64,000 nt of DNA from Clostridiales bacterium (GTDB lineage: Bacteria; Bacillota; Clostridia; Lachnospirales; Lachnospiraceae). The translations under genes and the position numbers were made by a program. Where the stretch lies: contig JAHAFI010000010.1 of the NCBI GenBank assembly GCA_018374355.1, positions 1 to 64,000 on the forward strand, in the 5' to 3' direction. Shown here in pieces: positions 23,398-31,768 of the stretch. Each line of letters opens with the position of its first letter. Position 1 is the stretch's first letter. The notes under the pieces are model-generated. The model was not told the origin of the DNA. It searched no databases and saw only the letters and a list, made by a program, of their open reading frames with translations.

Positions 23398-24501
23398 ATG
23401 CCAGCTTATAAAGACGCAGAGAAAGGCACATGGTTCGTGTCATTCTATTACGAAAACTGGAAAGGTGTGAAGCAAAAAAAGATGAAACGGGGATTCCCGA
23501 CAAAGAAGGAAGCTCTTGCATGGGAACGGGAATTTCTTATGCAGAAAGCGGCTGACCTGAATATGGATTTTGAGAAATTTGTTGAGATTTATATCACAGA
23601 TAAAAAGGAGCGTCTCCGTGAAAACACTTGGTCTACGAAAGAACACATTATTCGGACAAAGATTCTGCCGTATTTCAAAAACAAACGCCTGAGTGATGTG
23701 CAGCCGAAAGATGTGATTGCGTGGCAGAATGAAATGCTGAATTATCGTGACGGGAAGGGGAAGCCTTATTCCCCGACCTATCTGAAAACGCTGCACAATC
23801 AGTTAAGCGCCATATTCAATCATGGAGTGCGTTATTATGGGTTGAAATCGAATCCGGCGGCGATTGCTGGAAATATGGGGAGCGAGAAGCACAAGGAAAT
23901 GCTGTTTTGGACGAAAGAGGAGTATCTGAAATTTGCTGACACCATGATGGATAAGCCCCGTTCGTTCTATGCTTTTGAAGTCCTTTACTGGTGTGGTATA
24001 CGGGAAGGGGAGCTGCTGGCGCTCACTCCGGCAGATTTTGACTTTGAAAAAGGTACGCTGTCCATCACAAAATCCTATCAGAGATTGAAGGGCAGAGATG
24101 TGATAACAGACCCGAAAACGCCGAAAAGCGTCCGTGTCATTCAAATGCCACAGTTTCTTACTGAAGAAATACACGATTATGTGAAGTCCCTCTATAAGAT
24201 CCAGCCAGACCAGCGGATGTTTGATATGACAAAACATTATCTTCATCATGAAATGGATAGAGGTGCGAAGGAAGCCGGAGTAAAACGCATTCGGATACAC
24301 GATTTAAGGCATTCCCATGTTTCATTGTTGATTGAAATGGGCTTTTCTGCATTAGCGATTGCTGACCGGGTAGGACATGAAAGTATTGATATAACCTACA
24401 AATATGCACACCTGTTCCCGTCAAAGCAAAAGGAAATGGCGCAGCGGCTGGACATTGAGCGTACAGAAGAAAGGAAAGTTGGAGATGGAAAGAGTTCTTG
24501 A
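23398..24501 (+). CDS. int: Tyrosine recombinase (integrase) of the mobilizable element
   Basis: A 367-residue Tn916-type integrase. The N-terminal AP2-like arm-binding domain (TWFVSFYYENWKGVKQKKMKR) and SAM-like core-binding domain (residues 60-160) precede the catalytic domain with R202 (CGIREGELLAL), H301-D-L-R304-H, H327 and nucleophile Y336. All catalytic residues are present, so it should be active. It is related to the second integrase at 31769 (shared SITKSYQRLKG.DVIT.PKTPKS segment). It would act on the guaA att site. Confidence 0.93.
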   Translation: MPAYKDAEKGTWFVSFYYENWKGVKQKKMKRGFPTKKEALAWEREFLMQKAADLNMDFEKFVEIYITDKKERLRENTWSTKEHIIRTKILPYFKNKRLSDVQPKDVIAWQNEMLNYRDGKGKPYSPTYLKTLHNQLSAIFNHGVRYYGLKSNPAAIAGNMGSEKHKEMLFWTKEEYLKFADTMMDKPRSFYAFEVLYWCGIREGELLALTPADFDFEKGTLSITKSYQRLKGRDVITDPKTPKSVRVIQMPQFLTEEIHDYVKSLYKIQPDQRMFDMTKHYLHHEMDRGAKEAGVKRIRIHDLRHSHVSLLIEMGFSALAIADRVGHESIDITYKYAHLFPSKQKEMAQRLDIERTEERKVGDGKSS

Positions 24502-24805
24502 CAGAAAAGGCAGATGGAGGAATAAGGTTGTAGCGTTTCGAGTATCGCCGGAAGAAGATGAATTATTGGAAACAAAAGTCCGGCTGTCCGGTCTGACAAA
24601 GCAGGATTATATTATCAGCAGACTGCTGGAAAAAGAAATCACAGTAGTAGGAAATCCGAGAGTGTATAAAGCGCTGCGAAACCAGATGGAAAGCATTTAT
24701 GAAGAATTACGGCGTATTGCCGCTGGGGAGATGGTCGATGATGAATTGCTGGAAACACTGCAACTGGTGGCAATCACACTGAATGAAATGAAGGAGGATA
24801 TTTGA
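24485..24805 (+). CDS. Ribbon-helix-helix mobilization-type protein
   Basis: A 106-residue protein with VVAFRVSPEEDELLETKVRLSGLTKQDYIISRLLEK, the pattern of MobC-like/CopG-fold accessory proteins that help relaxases bind oriT. It overlaps the integrase end by 17 bases. A paralogue follows the second integrase at 32844, showing a conserved xis-int-RHH cassette in both elements. It may instead act in integration. Confidence 0.65.
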   Translation: MERVLDRKGRWRNKVVAFRVSPEEDELLETKVRLSGLTKQDYIISRLLEKEITVVGNPRVYKALRNQMESIYEELRRIAAGEMVDDELLETLQLVAITLNEMKEDI

Positions 24806-25983
24806 TGGGAGAAGAAAAGAAAACGACTGCTCCCGTATCATCTGTTGGCGCAGATGGGGCGCAGCCGAATGTAAAAAATCACACTGAAATTATAGCAAAT
24901 TCGCAGAAACAAATCAATCTGCAAGCCTCCGAAAAGTCGTTCACTGGACGACTTTCTGGAGGCATGGCAACGCAAAGCCCGGAAAAAACTAGGCGCAGCG
25001 GCGGGCTGCAAACCATATCCATGACAGAATTATATGACACGGTTTTTAAGCCGAGAACGCCGGTTGTAGATGGATTTTTATACAGTGGCACGTATCTCTT
25101 TGTAGGTGCGCCAAAGGTCGGAAAATCATTCTTCATGGCACAGCTTGCTTATCATGTGGCTATGGGGTTTCCTTTATGGGAATATCCGGTTCATAAAGGA
25201 ACGGTGCTGTATCTGGCATTGGAAGATGATTATGCAAGGCTCCAACGGCGGCTGTCTACTATGTTTGGCGTAGAGAGTGCAGATAATCTGTTTTTTGCAA
25301 CACAATCAAAAACCTTGAATGGCGGCTTGGGACAGGAATTAGAGGATTTTGTCAAAGAACACATGGACGCAAGGCTGATTATCATTGATACACTGCAAAA
25401 AGTGCGTGAAGTTGGCGGAGACCGATACAGCTATTCCAGTGATTATGAGATTGTGACAAAGCTAAAGGCGTTCAGTGATAAATATGGTGTCTGCCTGTTG
25501 GTGGTTCATCACACACGCAAGCTGGAATCAGAGGACAGCTTTGATATGATTTCCGGGACAAATGGTTTGTTGGGTGCTGCCGACGGCGCATTTATCATGC
25601 AGAAGAAAAAGCGTACAGATAATACAGCGGTTATGGATATTGTAGGACGAGACCAGCCGGATCAGGAGCTGACTATAGAGTTTGACCGGGAACGTTGTAT
25701 CTGGAAATTCCAAAAAGCAGAAACAGAACTTTGGAAACGGCCCGCTGATCCGCTGTTAGAAGCGGTGGCTGGTCTGTTGACTACGGAAAAGCCGGAATGG
25801 AACGGCAGCCCTTCGGAACTGCTTGAACTGCTTCCGGAAATCGGTGTGGCTGCAAATGTTTTAACCAGACGGCTGAACGTAAGTGCAGAACGTCTCTATA
25901 ACGATTATGGCATTCACTATGAAAGCAAACGTACTCATAGCGGCAGGAATGTTTATTTGAAGCGGATTCAAACAGAGGCGTGA
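24805..25983 (+). CDS. RepA-like RecA-fold ATPase
   Basis: A 392-residue protein with Walker A VGAPKVGKSFF and Walker B ARLIIIDTLQ, then LLVVHHTRK, matching the RepA/RSF1010-type hexameric helicase group (AAA_25). A C-terminal winged-helix-like region ends the protein. The ATG at 24805 overlaps the previous stop (TGATG) after GAAGGAGG. Iteron-like repeats directly downstream suggest it opens a replication origin for the excised element. Confidence 0.8.
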   Translation: MGEEKKTTAPVSSVGADGAQPNVKNHTEIIANSQKQINLQASEKSFTGRLSGGMATQSPEKTRRSGGLQTISMTELYDTVFKPRTPVVDGFLYSGTYLFVGAPKVGKSFFMAQLAYHVAMGFPLWEYPVHKGTVLYLALEDDYARLQRRLSTMFGVESADNLFFATQSKTLNGGLGQELEDFVKEHMDARLIIIDTLQKVREVGGDRYSYSSDYEIVTKLKAFSDKYGVCLLVVHHTRKLESEDSFDMISGTNGLLGAADGAFIMQKKKRTDNTAVMDIVGRDQPDQELTIEFDRERCIWKFQKAETELWKRPADPLLEAVAGLLTTEKPEWNGSPSELLELLPEIGVAANVLTRRLNVSAERLYNDYGIHYESKRTHSGRNVYLKRIQTEA

Positions 25984-25998
25984 CGATAAGTGTCGGTC

Positions 25999-26065
25999 GT
26001 GACGGTATTTTCGGGTATAGTCTCGGTAGCAAAAATACCGTCACAATCGTCACAACCGTCACGGA
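25999..26065 (+). repeat. Iteron-like repeats, candidate replication origin
   Basis: GTGACGGTATTTT (25999-26011) and AAAATACCGTCAC (26032-26044) are perfect inverted repeats. They run into three 9-base direct repeats, CGTCACAAT, CGTCACAAC and CGTCACGGA (26039-26065). The position right behind the RepA-like gene suits an origin or an autoregulatory site. Confidence 0.6.
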
Positions 26066-26079
26066 AAGGAAAAGATAGA

Positions 26080-26313
26080 ATGAAAACCGTACAGATTCCC
26101 TATGAGTTGTTGGTGGCATTATTGCGGTATCATCTTCTGGAAGATGATTGCTGTGCAGAAGAAATTCGTCAAGGCTTGGAACAGAAATTGGATTCTCTGG
26201 TGCGCCATGAACTTTATAAAAAATATAAGACAGCGCCTACACAGGAGGAACGGGAAAAAGCCCGGCAGGAATATCTCGACAGACGGGGAATACTGGACAG
26301 CTTTCGCTGGTAA
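26080..26313 (+). CDS. Small conserved-looking protein of unknown function
   Basis: 77 residues, MKTVQIPYELLVALLRYHLL at the N-terminus and a charged helical C-terminus with KYKTAPTQEEREKARQEYLD. ATG after AAAGGAAAAG. It lies between the iterons and the mobilization genes. I recognise no family; such small helical proteins are common in Clostridia mobile elements. Confidence 0.65.
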   Translation: MKTVQIPYELLVALLRYHLLEDDCCAEEIRQGLEQKLDSLVRHELYKKYKTAPTQEEREKARQEYLDRRGILDSFRW

Positions 26314-26387
26314 TTCTCCGTTGTTGATAATAGACAGGAGCGTGCCACGCTCCTGTGGATAATGGTCAAGGAGAAAGGAGAGGTTTG

Positions 26388-26666
26388 ATGATTATTCAGC
26401 CTGATAGAGAAAGCCGGAATGTGAATAAAATTTTTTATGAAAATGAAGCCCGCAGGATTGCTGAACTGAATGAAATTTTTGGAGAAGTTGAGTTGACTGC
26501 GGCAGAAACGCGAACACTGGTATGGCTGGCCGGATGGGAGGAAAGCATTGTGGCAAACGTGATTTCCGCTGTCCGAAAAGCAATGGCGGCGGAAGCAAAG
26601 CGGCGGGGATTGCCGCCCGTCCGTAGGACGGAAAAGCCCTCGGCAGAGCGCAAAGGCAGCTTTTGA
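26388..26666 (+). CDS. Small mobile-element protein of unknown function
   Basis: 92 residues, NKIFYENEARRIAELNEIFGEVELTAAETRTLVWLAGW, with a basic tail. The start at 26388 follows GGAGAGG. It precedes the presumed oriT and relaxase gene and may assist transfer, but no motif shows this. Confidence 0.6.
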   Translation: MIIQPDRESRNVNKIFYENEARRIAELNEIFGEVELTAAETRTLVWLAGWEESIVANVISAVRKAMAAEAKRRGLPPVRRTEKPSAERKGSF

Positions 26667-26697
26667 TGGACGGAACGGCTGTCAAAAGTGCTTTTGC

Positions 26698-26718
26698 GTT
26701 ACTTTCGGCGAAAGTAAC
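26698..26718 (+). other. Candidate oriT hairpin
   Basis: GTTACTTTC-ggc-GAAAGTAAC is a perfect 9-bp inverted repeat 60 bases upstream of the relaxase gene; GCGCCGTATCCGGCGC follows at 26728. MobV-type nick regions lie just upstream of mob and carry such hairpins. The nick site itself is not identified. Confidence 0.5.
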
Positions 26719-26777
26719 AAAGCCTGTGCGCCGTATCCGGCGCTGATTACCCGAAAATTCGGAGAAAGGACAGCTTA

Positions 26778-28091
26778 TTGAAAAGAACAATCAGTGCGAT
26801 GGTAGGAAAGGGAACTGTAAATCACAACAGCAGAAAATTTCATGCAAAGAACACAGACCTGGAGCGAAGCCATTTGAATGTGGAATACTGCAACGAAAAT
26901 ATTAAAGATGTCTATCATGAACTATTCGATGAAGCCCTTGCCCGATACAATGCGAAGCAGACCAGAAAAGACCGACGGATGGACAATTACTATGAGAAAA
27001 TTGATGCCAGTAAGCAGGAGAAAACCTTCCATGAAATCATTTTACAAGTGGGAAATAAGGACGATATGAATGCGACAACAGAAAACGGACGTCTAGCGGC
27101 AAAGGTACTGGACGAATATATGAGAGATTTCCGGCAGAGAAATCCAACGCTGCGTGTGTTTTCCGCTTATCTGCACATGGATGAAGCAACGCCACATCTC
27201 CACATTGATTTTGTGCCATTTACAACTGGAAGCAAGAGGGGATTGGAGACACGGGTTTCATTGAAGCAGGCGCTGGCGGCGCTTGGTTTTAAGGGAGGTA
27301 CAAGAAGTGATACGGAATGGAACCAATGGGTTGCGTCTGAAAAAAGGCAGCTTGCCGCAGTTATGGAGCGGCATGGTATCGAGTGGGAGCAAAAAGGAAC
27401 TCATGAAAAACATTTATCCGTTCTGGACTTTGAAAAGAAGGAGCGTACAAAGGAAGTGGCGGTGCTGGAAGCCAGAAAAGCAGATTTGCAGGAGGAGAAC
27501 GCAGCTTTTGAGGAAATCAATGAAAATCTCCATGAACAATTACAACAGATTGATGATGAAATCCATTCTCTGCAAGATGATTTGAAGCAATCCCAGCAAG
27601 AAGCGGATAAGGCAAAAAAGCAGGCTGATAAATATCAGAAGCGTATGAACGAACTTACTCCTATGGTAAAAAATATGGAACGTCTGGCGGCTGAGTTTTC
27701 AGCAAATCCAGAAGAAACACTTCCAGAAGTTGCGGTTATGGAATCGGCAAAGTCGTATCGAGAGAAGAAAGCAAAACCGCTGGTCGAAAAAATGGTAAAG
27801 GTACTAAGGTCTGTCTATTCTGCCTTTTTGGATACTTCCCGCAAATACGAACGATTAGAAGAAACATACTACAGGGAGAAAACTGGAAAGAAGAGATTAA
27901 ATGAACGACTTCAAGAAGTGTTGGATGAGAATCGGGAATTACGGGAAATAACGACGGATATGGAGCGTGTGAAGACTGCATTTGGTTCTCATCAAGTGGA
28001 GACAGCCATTAGTCGTGTAAGGCAGCAGGAACAGATAGAGAAAGAGCAGAAACAGGCTTTAAGGAGAAAGCACAATCGGGAAGCCCGCTGA
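26778..28091 (+). CDS. MobV-family relaxase (plasmid recombination/mobilization protein)
   Basis: A 437-residue relaxase that would nick oriT and lead the strand during transfer. The N-terminal 200 residues hold the MobV pattern: RSHLNVEY near 35, then YLHMDEATPHLHIDFVPF with the metal-binding histidines. From about 210 onward the protein is a long coiled coil rich in glutamate, lysine and glutamine. The TTG at 26778 is the best start, eight bases after GGAGAAAGGA. It makes the element mobilizable but not self-transmissible. Confidence 0.9.
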   Translation: MKRTISAMVGKGTVNHNSRKFHAKNTDLERSHLNVEYCNENIKDVYHELFDEALARYNAKQTRKDRRMDNYYEKIDASKQEKTFHEIILQVGNKDDMNATTENGRLAAKVLDEYMRDFRQRNPTLRVFSAYLHMDEATPHLHIDFVPFTTGSKRGLETRVSLKQALAALGFKGGTRSDTEWNQWVASEKRQLAAVMERHGIEWEQKGTHEKHLSVLDFEKKERTKEVAVLEARKADLQEENAAFEEINENLHEQLQQIDDEIHSLQDDLKQSQQEADKAKKQADKYQKRMNELTPMVKNMERLAAEFSANPEETLPEVAVMESAKSYREKKAKPLVEKMVKVLRSVYSAFLDTSRKYERLEETYYREKTGKKRLNERLQEVLDENRELREITTDMERVKTAFGSHQVETAISRVRQQEQIEKEQKQALRRKHNREAR

Positions 28092-28226
28092 TGGGGGAGG
28101 GCTGCTTACGGCCCTCTTGATTGTCAAAAAGCGAAGCCCTGCCAGGCAGTCAAGGGCGGTACGGTTCATTTACCCATAATTAGCTAGTGGGGCTTTGTTA
28201 TTCCCTAATAAAGCTATATATAAAAC

Positions 28227-28255
28227 TTGAAAAGTTGAATATAAACATGTATAAT
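28227..28255 (+). promoter_or_regulatory. Promoter of the cargo operon
   Basis: -35 TTGAAA (28227-28232), 17-base spacer, -10 TATAAT (28250-28255), 65 bases before the DeoR-like gene. The surrounding 28160-28320 is strongly AT-rich. Confidence 0.65.
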
Positions 28256-28320
28256 CAATTATATATAAGAATAAACAATTATAAACAAATAAAAATGGAA
28301 TAGAAGGAAGTGATATTGAT

Positions 28321-29100
28321 ATGTTCATGGAAGAAAGGCAAAGAGATATTGTAAACAGAGTAAATGAGACAGGAAGAATTATGGTATCTGAAATTCAAGC
28401 GCTATATCAAATATCTGCTGATTGTGCCAGAAGAGATTTGCGGGTACTGGAAAGCCGAGGGCTGTTGCAAAGAACTCATGGGGGTGCTATTGCAGCAAGG
28501 CCAAAAGGAACTTATCCGGATGCAACCTATAATCCAAAAGATTTACCGGAAATAAAAAAGAATTATTTGGCTGTTGCAAAACAGGCAGTGGAATATATAG
28601 ATGAGCATGATGTAATCTATATTACTACATCATCAGTAGGCTATTATATGGCTATGAATTTGCCTGACAATATAAATATAACCGTTTTAACAAATTCTGT
28701 CACAATAGCAGAAGTCTTGCGAAAAAAAGAAAATATTTCTGTTATTCTTCTGGGCGGAGAAATGTCCCATAGGGGACATTGTCATGATTACTATACAATA
28801 CAAATGGTGAAAAACATACGAATAGATAAATCTTTTTTGTCCCATTCAGCGTTATCTGTGGAGTTTGGAGCATCTATACATAATAGTGCTGGTGTAGAGT
28901 TTGGGAGAGTAGTTATGGAGAATAGCAGCATGAATATAGGGGTATATCCATCAGAAAAAATAGGGAAATCATCTATTCACTCTGTATGTAAAATAGATGA
29001 TTATGATTTGCTGATAACTGATAAAAATGTTTCTGAAGATTTTTTGTCACAAATAGATGAAATAGGGGTCAATTATATCGTGGCTGAGGTGGAGGTTTGA
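28321..29100 (+). CDS. DeoR-family transcriptional regulator
   Basis: A 259-residue repressor type. Residues 1-60 form the DeoR winged helix (RQRDIVNRVNETGRIMVSEI, then RRDLRVLESRGLLQRTHGGA). The remainder is the ISOCOT-like sensor domain (ITTSSVGYYMAMNLP, VLTNSVTIAEVL, ILLGGEM, LITDKN), which normally binds a phosphorylated sugar. It is the first gene of the cargo operon, only two bases from the kinase start, so it probably controls its own operon. AT-rich relative to the mobilization genes. Confidence 0.85.
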   Translation: MFMEERQRDIVNRVNETGRIMVSEIQALYQISADCARRDLRVLESRGLLQRTHGGAIAARPKGTYPDATYNPKDLPEIKKNYLAVAKQAVEYIDEHDVIYITTSSVGYYMAMNLPDNINITVLTNSVTIAEVLRKKENISVILLGGEMSHRGHCHDYYTIQMVKNIRIDKSFLSHSALSVEFGASIHNSAGVEFGRVVMENSSMNIGVYPSEKIGKSSIHSVCKIDDYDLLITDKNVSEDFLSQIDEIGVNYIVAEVEV

Positions 29101-29102
29101 AA

Positions 29103-29708
29103 ATGTATTGTATATTAGTGACCGGAATTCCTGCTGCTGGGAAAAGCACAATGGCGGCATTTTTAGCGGAACAATTCAGATTACCTGTTATTTCAAAAGA
29201 TAAAATTAAAGAGTTAATGTATGACGACATAGGATTTTGCTCTAGAGAAGAAAAAGTCAAATTAGGTATTGCCAGTATGAATATTATGTATTATATGGCG
29301 GCACTGTTAATGAAAAATAATCAGCCATTTATACTTGAAAATAATTTTGAAAAAATATCAAGGGAGCCTCTGATAGAAATCCTTGAAAGATATTCATATA
29401 CAGCAATCACTGTAACATTGACAGGAAATTACTCTAAAATATATGAGCGATTTGTAGAGAGAAATAATAGTCCAGACAGACATAGAGGCCATGTTGTAAA
29501 TGACTGCTATCCCGAAAAAACTCCAAATAAAGATGTTAAACCTATTTCATATGAAAACTTTGTGAGTGGAATTATTGATAGAGGGATGGACAGCTTCGTG
29601 GCGAATGGTCCACATATTGTTATGGACACAACAGATTTTAATAAAATACATATAGAAACGCTGATAAAGAAGATAAATAGTTATAGAGAGGAAATATTAC
29701 ATGGTTGA
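29103..29708 (+). CDS. P-loop kinase (AAA_33/zeta-like) of the cargo operon
   Basis: 201 residues. ILVTGIPAAGKSTMAAFLAE is a Walker A of the small-kinase type, followed by VISKDKIKELMYD and, further on, ILENNFE and RFVERNNSPDRHRGH, a lid-like arginine segment. This is the general plan of polynucleotide, sugar or antibiotic kinases; the substrate is not evident. ATG at 29103 after GGAGG. It overlaps the PHP gene by eight bases. The DeoR sensor suggests a sugar phosphate may be involved, but a nucleic-acid or toxin role is possible. Confidence 0.7.
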   Translation: MYCILVTGIPAAGKSTMAAFLAEQFRLPVISKDKIKELMYDDIGFCSREEKVKLGIASMNIMYYMAALLMKNNQPFILENNFEKISREPLIEILERYSYTAITVTLTGNYSKIYERFVERNNSPDRHRGHVVNDCYPEKTPNKDVKPISYENFVSGIIDRGMDSFVANGPHIVMDTTDFNKIHIETLIKKINSYREEILHG

Positions 29709-30507
29709 CGCTCATGTTCATTTGGAAAAAGGAAGCTATTGTATTGAATGGATTCAAGAATTTATACAGTATGCTTTATCAAGGAATATTAACGAAATTT
29801 ACTTTCTGGAACATACACATATATTTAAAGAATGCTCTAGTTTATATGATGAAATGTCATGCTATAATGAATATCAAAATAACTGGTATAGAAAAAAATA
29901 TGAAAATGCCAGACCACTAAAAGAGTACACAGATTTCATAGATAAAATGAAAAAGGAACGTTTTCCAATTAAGCTAAAGTTTGGTTTGGAGGTATGCTAT
30001 TCGCCTGAACACATAAAAGATATTGAAAATATAAAAAATATGTATTCGTTTGATTTTCTTGTTGGATCAATACATTTTATTGATGGGTGGGCTTTTAGCC
30101 ATAAAAAACAGCCGTGGAGAAAGGAAAATTACAATTTAAACTATTTATATAAGCGATATTATGAGTTGATGTATAAACTTGTGGAAAGTAATCTGTTTTC
30201 CGGATTGGCTCATCCAAATTCTTTACAGTGTTTCGGAGCATATCCAATAGGCGATTATGATGCTGAATACAACAGAATCGCAAGAGCGCTAAAAGAAAAC
30301 AATATGTATATTGAAGAAAGCAGTGGATTGGCAATAAACTACGGGGATACCGAAGTAGGAATGAGTGGAAAGATGCTAAAGGCTATGATATTGCAAAATG
30401 TCCAAATATTGACCGCTTCAGATGCTCACATTCCACAAGATGTTGGAAAATTGATATGTGAAATGAATGATTTAATTTCTAAAGCGGAAAAAGAATATGG
30501 TAGATGA
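29701..30507 (+). CDS. PHP-domain phosphoesterase (histidinol-phosphatase-like)
   Basis: 268 residues with the PHP metal-binding pattern: D-A-H-V-H-L at the N-terminus, LEHTHIFKE, KFGLEVCYSP, GSIHFIDGW, GLAHPN and TASDAHIP near the end. These give the set of histidines and acids for a trinuclear metal site. It may remove phosphate from histidinol phosphate, other small molecules or nucleotides. Coupled by overlap to the kinase, it could form a phosphorylation/dephosphorylation pair. A histidine-biosynthesis role is unlikely because no his genes are near. Confidence 0.82.
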   Translation: MVDAHVHLEKGSYCIEWIQEFIQYALSRNINEIYFLEHTHIFKECSSLYDEMSCYNEYQNNWYRKKYENARPLKEYTDFIDKMKKERFPIKLKFGLEVCYSPEHIKDIENIKNMYSFDFLVGSIHFIDGWAFSHKKQPWRKENYNLNYLYKRYYELMYKLVESNLFSGLAHPNSLQCFGAYPIGDYDAEYNRIARALKENNMYIEESSGLAINYGDTEVGMSGKMLKAMILQNVQILTASDAHIPQDVGKLICEMNDLISKAEKEYGR

Positions 30508-30645
30508 ATAGCCGCAAAATAGGTATATGCAATACTTCCTTTCGAATCCTTGAGATAGATTTTTATTACATAACAGATTGGTGAAGTTGGTTGCGTTGTT
30601 GTATATTTCCGGTTATAATATTCACATGATTATAGGTGGTTTGCC

Positions 30646-30664
30646 TGATACTATTTTGATACTA
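30646..30664 (+). repeat. Right arm-type repeat of the mobilizable element
   Basis: TGATACTATTTTGATACTA differs by one base from 22121-22139 and has the same orientation. It is 102 bases inside the right att core. Confidence 0.6.
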
Positions 30665-30765
30665 AAAAATCCACAAACGCTGTGTGGTGGAGAAAAAGCA
30701 TAGAAAAAGAGCAAATATATAGAAGAATACTAAATATATATGTTTAGTATTTAAAATAACTTGCC

Positions 30766-30776
30766 GAGTTTGAATA
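30766..30776 (+). other. attR core (GAGTTTGAATA)
   Basis: Exact copy of the guaA 3' end at 22051-22061, followed by G so that a reconstituted guaA would end in TAG. It also marks the likely left edge of the second element. Confidence 0.75.
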
Positions 30777-30782
30777 GAAGTC

Positions 30783-30830
30783 AAAACCTCGGAAAAGCCT
30801 GTATTTATGGGCTTTCCCGGGGTTTTATTT
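30783..30830 (+). terminator. Strong terminator after attR
   Basis: AAAACCTCGGAAAAGCC (30783-30799) pairs with GGCTTTCCCGGGGTTTT (30810-30826) and a T-run follows. It may be the original guaA terminator now displaced by the mobilizable element. The next 300 bases (30831-31133) hold no gene I can support. Confidence 0.8.
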
Positions 30831-31133
30831 TTGCCTCTGGAGTGCAAATGGAGTTAAAATTTATTTTTTTTTCCTCACCGGATTTCTTAAATTGATGGTT
30901 TTTTCCGGGTATTTGCTGCATTTCCAGAAATGAATAAAGGGATATTTTGCGAGAACAGTTTGTTTTGATGAAGTAGTTTTCATCATGGCAGGCTGTTTTT
31001 TTATTGCTTCGGAACTTATAGAAAAAAATACTGTGGAAAATTTGCAAAAATTCGGAAAAGTATGTCCGAAAATCCTCCTGCTAGTCCGGTGTAAATGAAG
31101 GGAAACTTTCAGAACACAAGGGAGGTACTGATT

Positions 31134-31361
31134 ATGCAGAACAAATTATTTTTGAAAGCAGCTGATGTATGTGAACTTTTAGAGGTATCTACTACCTCAG
31201 CTTATGAGATTATTGCAAATTTGAATGAAGAACTGGAGAAGAAAGGCTATCTGGTCCTGAAAGGAAAGGTTCCAACAAAATACTTTGTGGAGCGTTTTTA
31301 CGGGATTGAAGATGTATGTCAGATTCCACAGGAGAAAGGGGTGGAATGGTTTCATGCGTGA
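31134..31361 (+). CDS. Small HTH protein 1 of three (excisionase-like)
   Basis: 75 residues: FLKAADVCELLEVSTTSAYEII, then a wing ending KYFVERFYGIE. ATG at 31134 after GGGAGG. The first of three consecutive paralogues before the integrase; any of them could be the directionality factor. Confidence 0.7.
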   Translation: MQNKLFLKAADVCELLEVSTTSAYEIIANLNEELEKKGYLVLKGKVPTKYFVERFYGIEDVCQIPQEKGVEWFHA

Positions 31362-31572
31362 GAGAAAGATGTATCTATCCGTTGAAGACATAGCGGAACT
31401 TTTTGGAATATCGGTATCCTTTGCATATCGGGTGGTGGAGCGAATGAATGCAGATCTGGCAAGCAAGAATTACTATGTAATTTTAGGAAGGGTGCCAACC
31501 CGTTATGTAGAGGAAAGGATTTATGGATTGGAGCATGTAGAACAGTATTTATCGGAGGGAAAAGCAGTATGA
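31354..31572 (+). CDS. Small HTH protein 2 of three (excisionase-like)
   Basis: 72 residues: YLSVEDIAELFGISVSFAYRVV, wing RVPTRYVEERIYGLE. ATG at 31354 overlaps the end of the previous gene by eight bases, and its stop overlaps the next start (ATGA). Confidence 0.7.
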   Translation: MRERKMYLSVEDIAELFGISVSFAYRVVERMNADLASKNYYVILGRVPTRYVEERIYGLEHVEQYLSEGKAV

Positions 31573-31766
31573 GTAAAGTACAGGAAAAAATGTATATGAA
31601 TGTGGAGGATGTCTGCACGGTGCTAGGCGTGTCAAAAGCGTATGCGTATAAGTTGATGAAAGGCTACAACGAGGAACTGAAGGCAAAAGGCTTTTTGGTA
31701 ATTCCAGGGAAGATTTCAACAAAATTTCTTGCTGAGAAAATTTATGGCATGAAAGTGGAGGGATAA
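31569..31766 (+). CDS. Small HTH protein 3 of three (excisionase-like)
   Basis: 65 residues: YMNVEDVCTVLGVSKAYAYKLM, wing KISTKFLAEKIYGMK. It directly precedes the integrase start by two bases and is therefore the best candidate for the true excisionase. It is closest in plan to the single copy at 23202. Confidence 0.7.
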   Translation: MSKVQEKMYMNVEDVCTVLGVSKAYAYKLMKGYNEELKAKGFLVIPGKISTKFLAEKIYGMKVEG

Positions 31767-31768
31767 AG

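Larger units (their letters stand above)
22051..30776 (+). mobile_element. 8.7-kb integrative mobilizable element in guaA
   Basis: Bounded by 11-bp direct repeats. Content in order: XRE regulator (minus), xis, integrase, ribbon-helix-helix protein, RepA-like ATPase, two small unknown proteins, MobV relaxase, then AT-rich cargo (DeoR regulator, P-loop kinase, PHP phosphoesterase). It has a relaxase but no secretion genes, so it should depend on another element such as the ICE next door for transfer. Arm-type repeats (TGATACTA pairs) lie near both ends. Confidence 0.85.

Noticed and set aside
30805..31047. Minus-strand frame in the gap after attR
   Set aside because: No ribosome binding site, low-complexity composition, and it overlaps the terminator.
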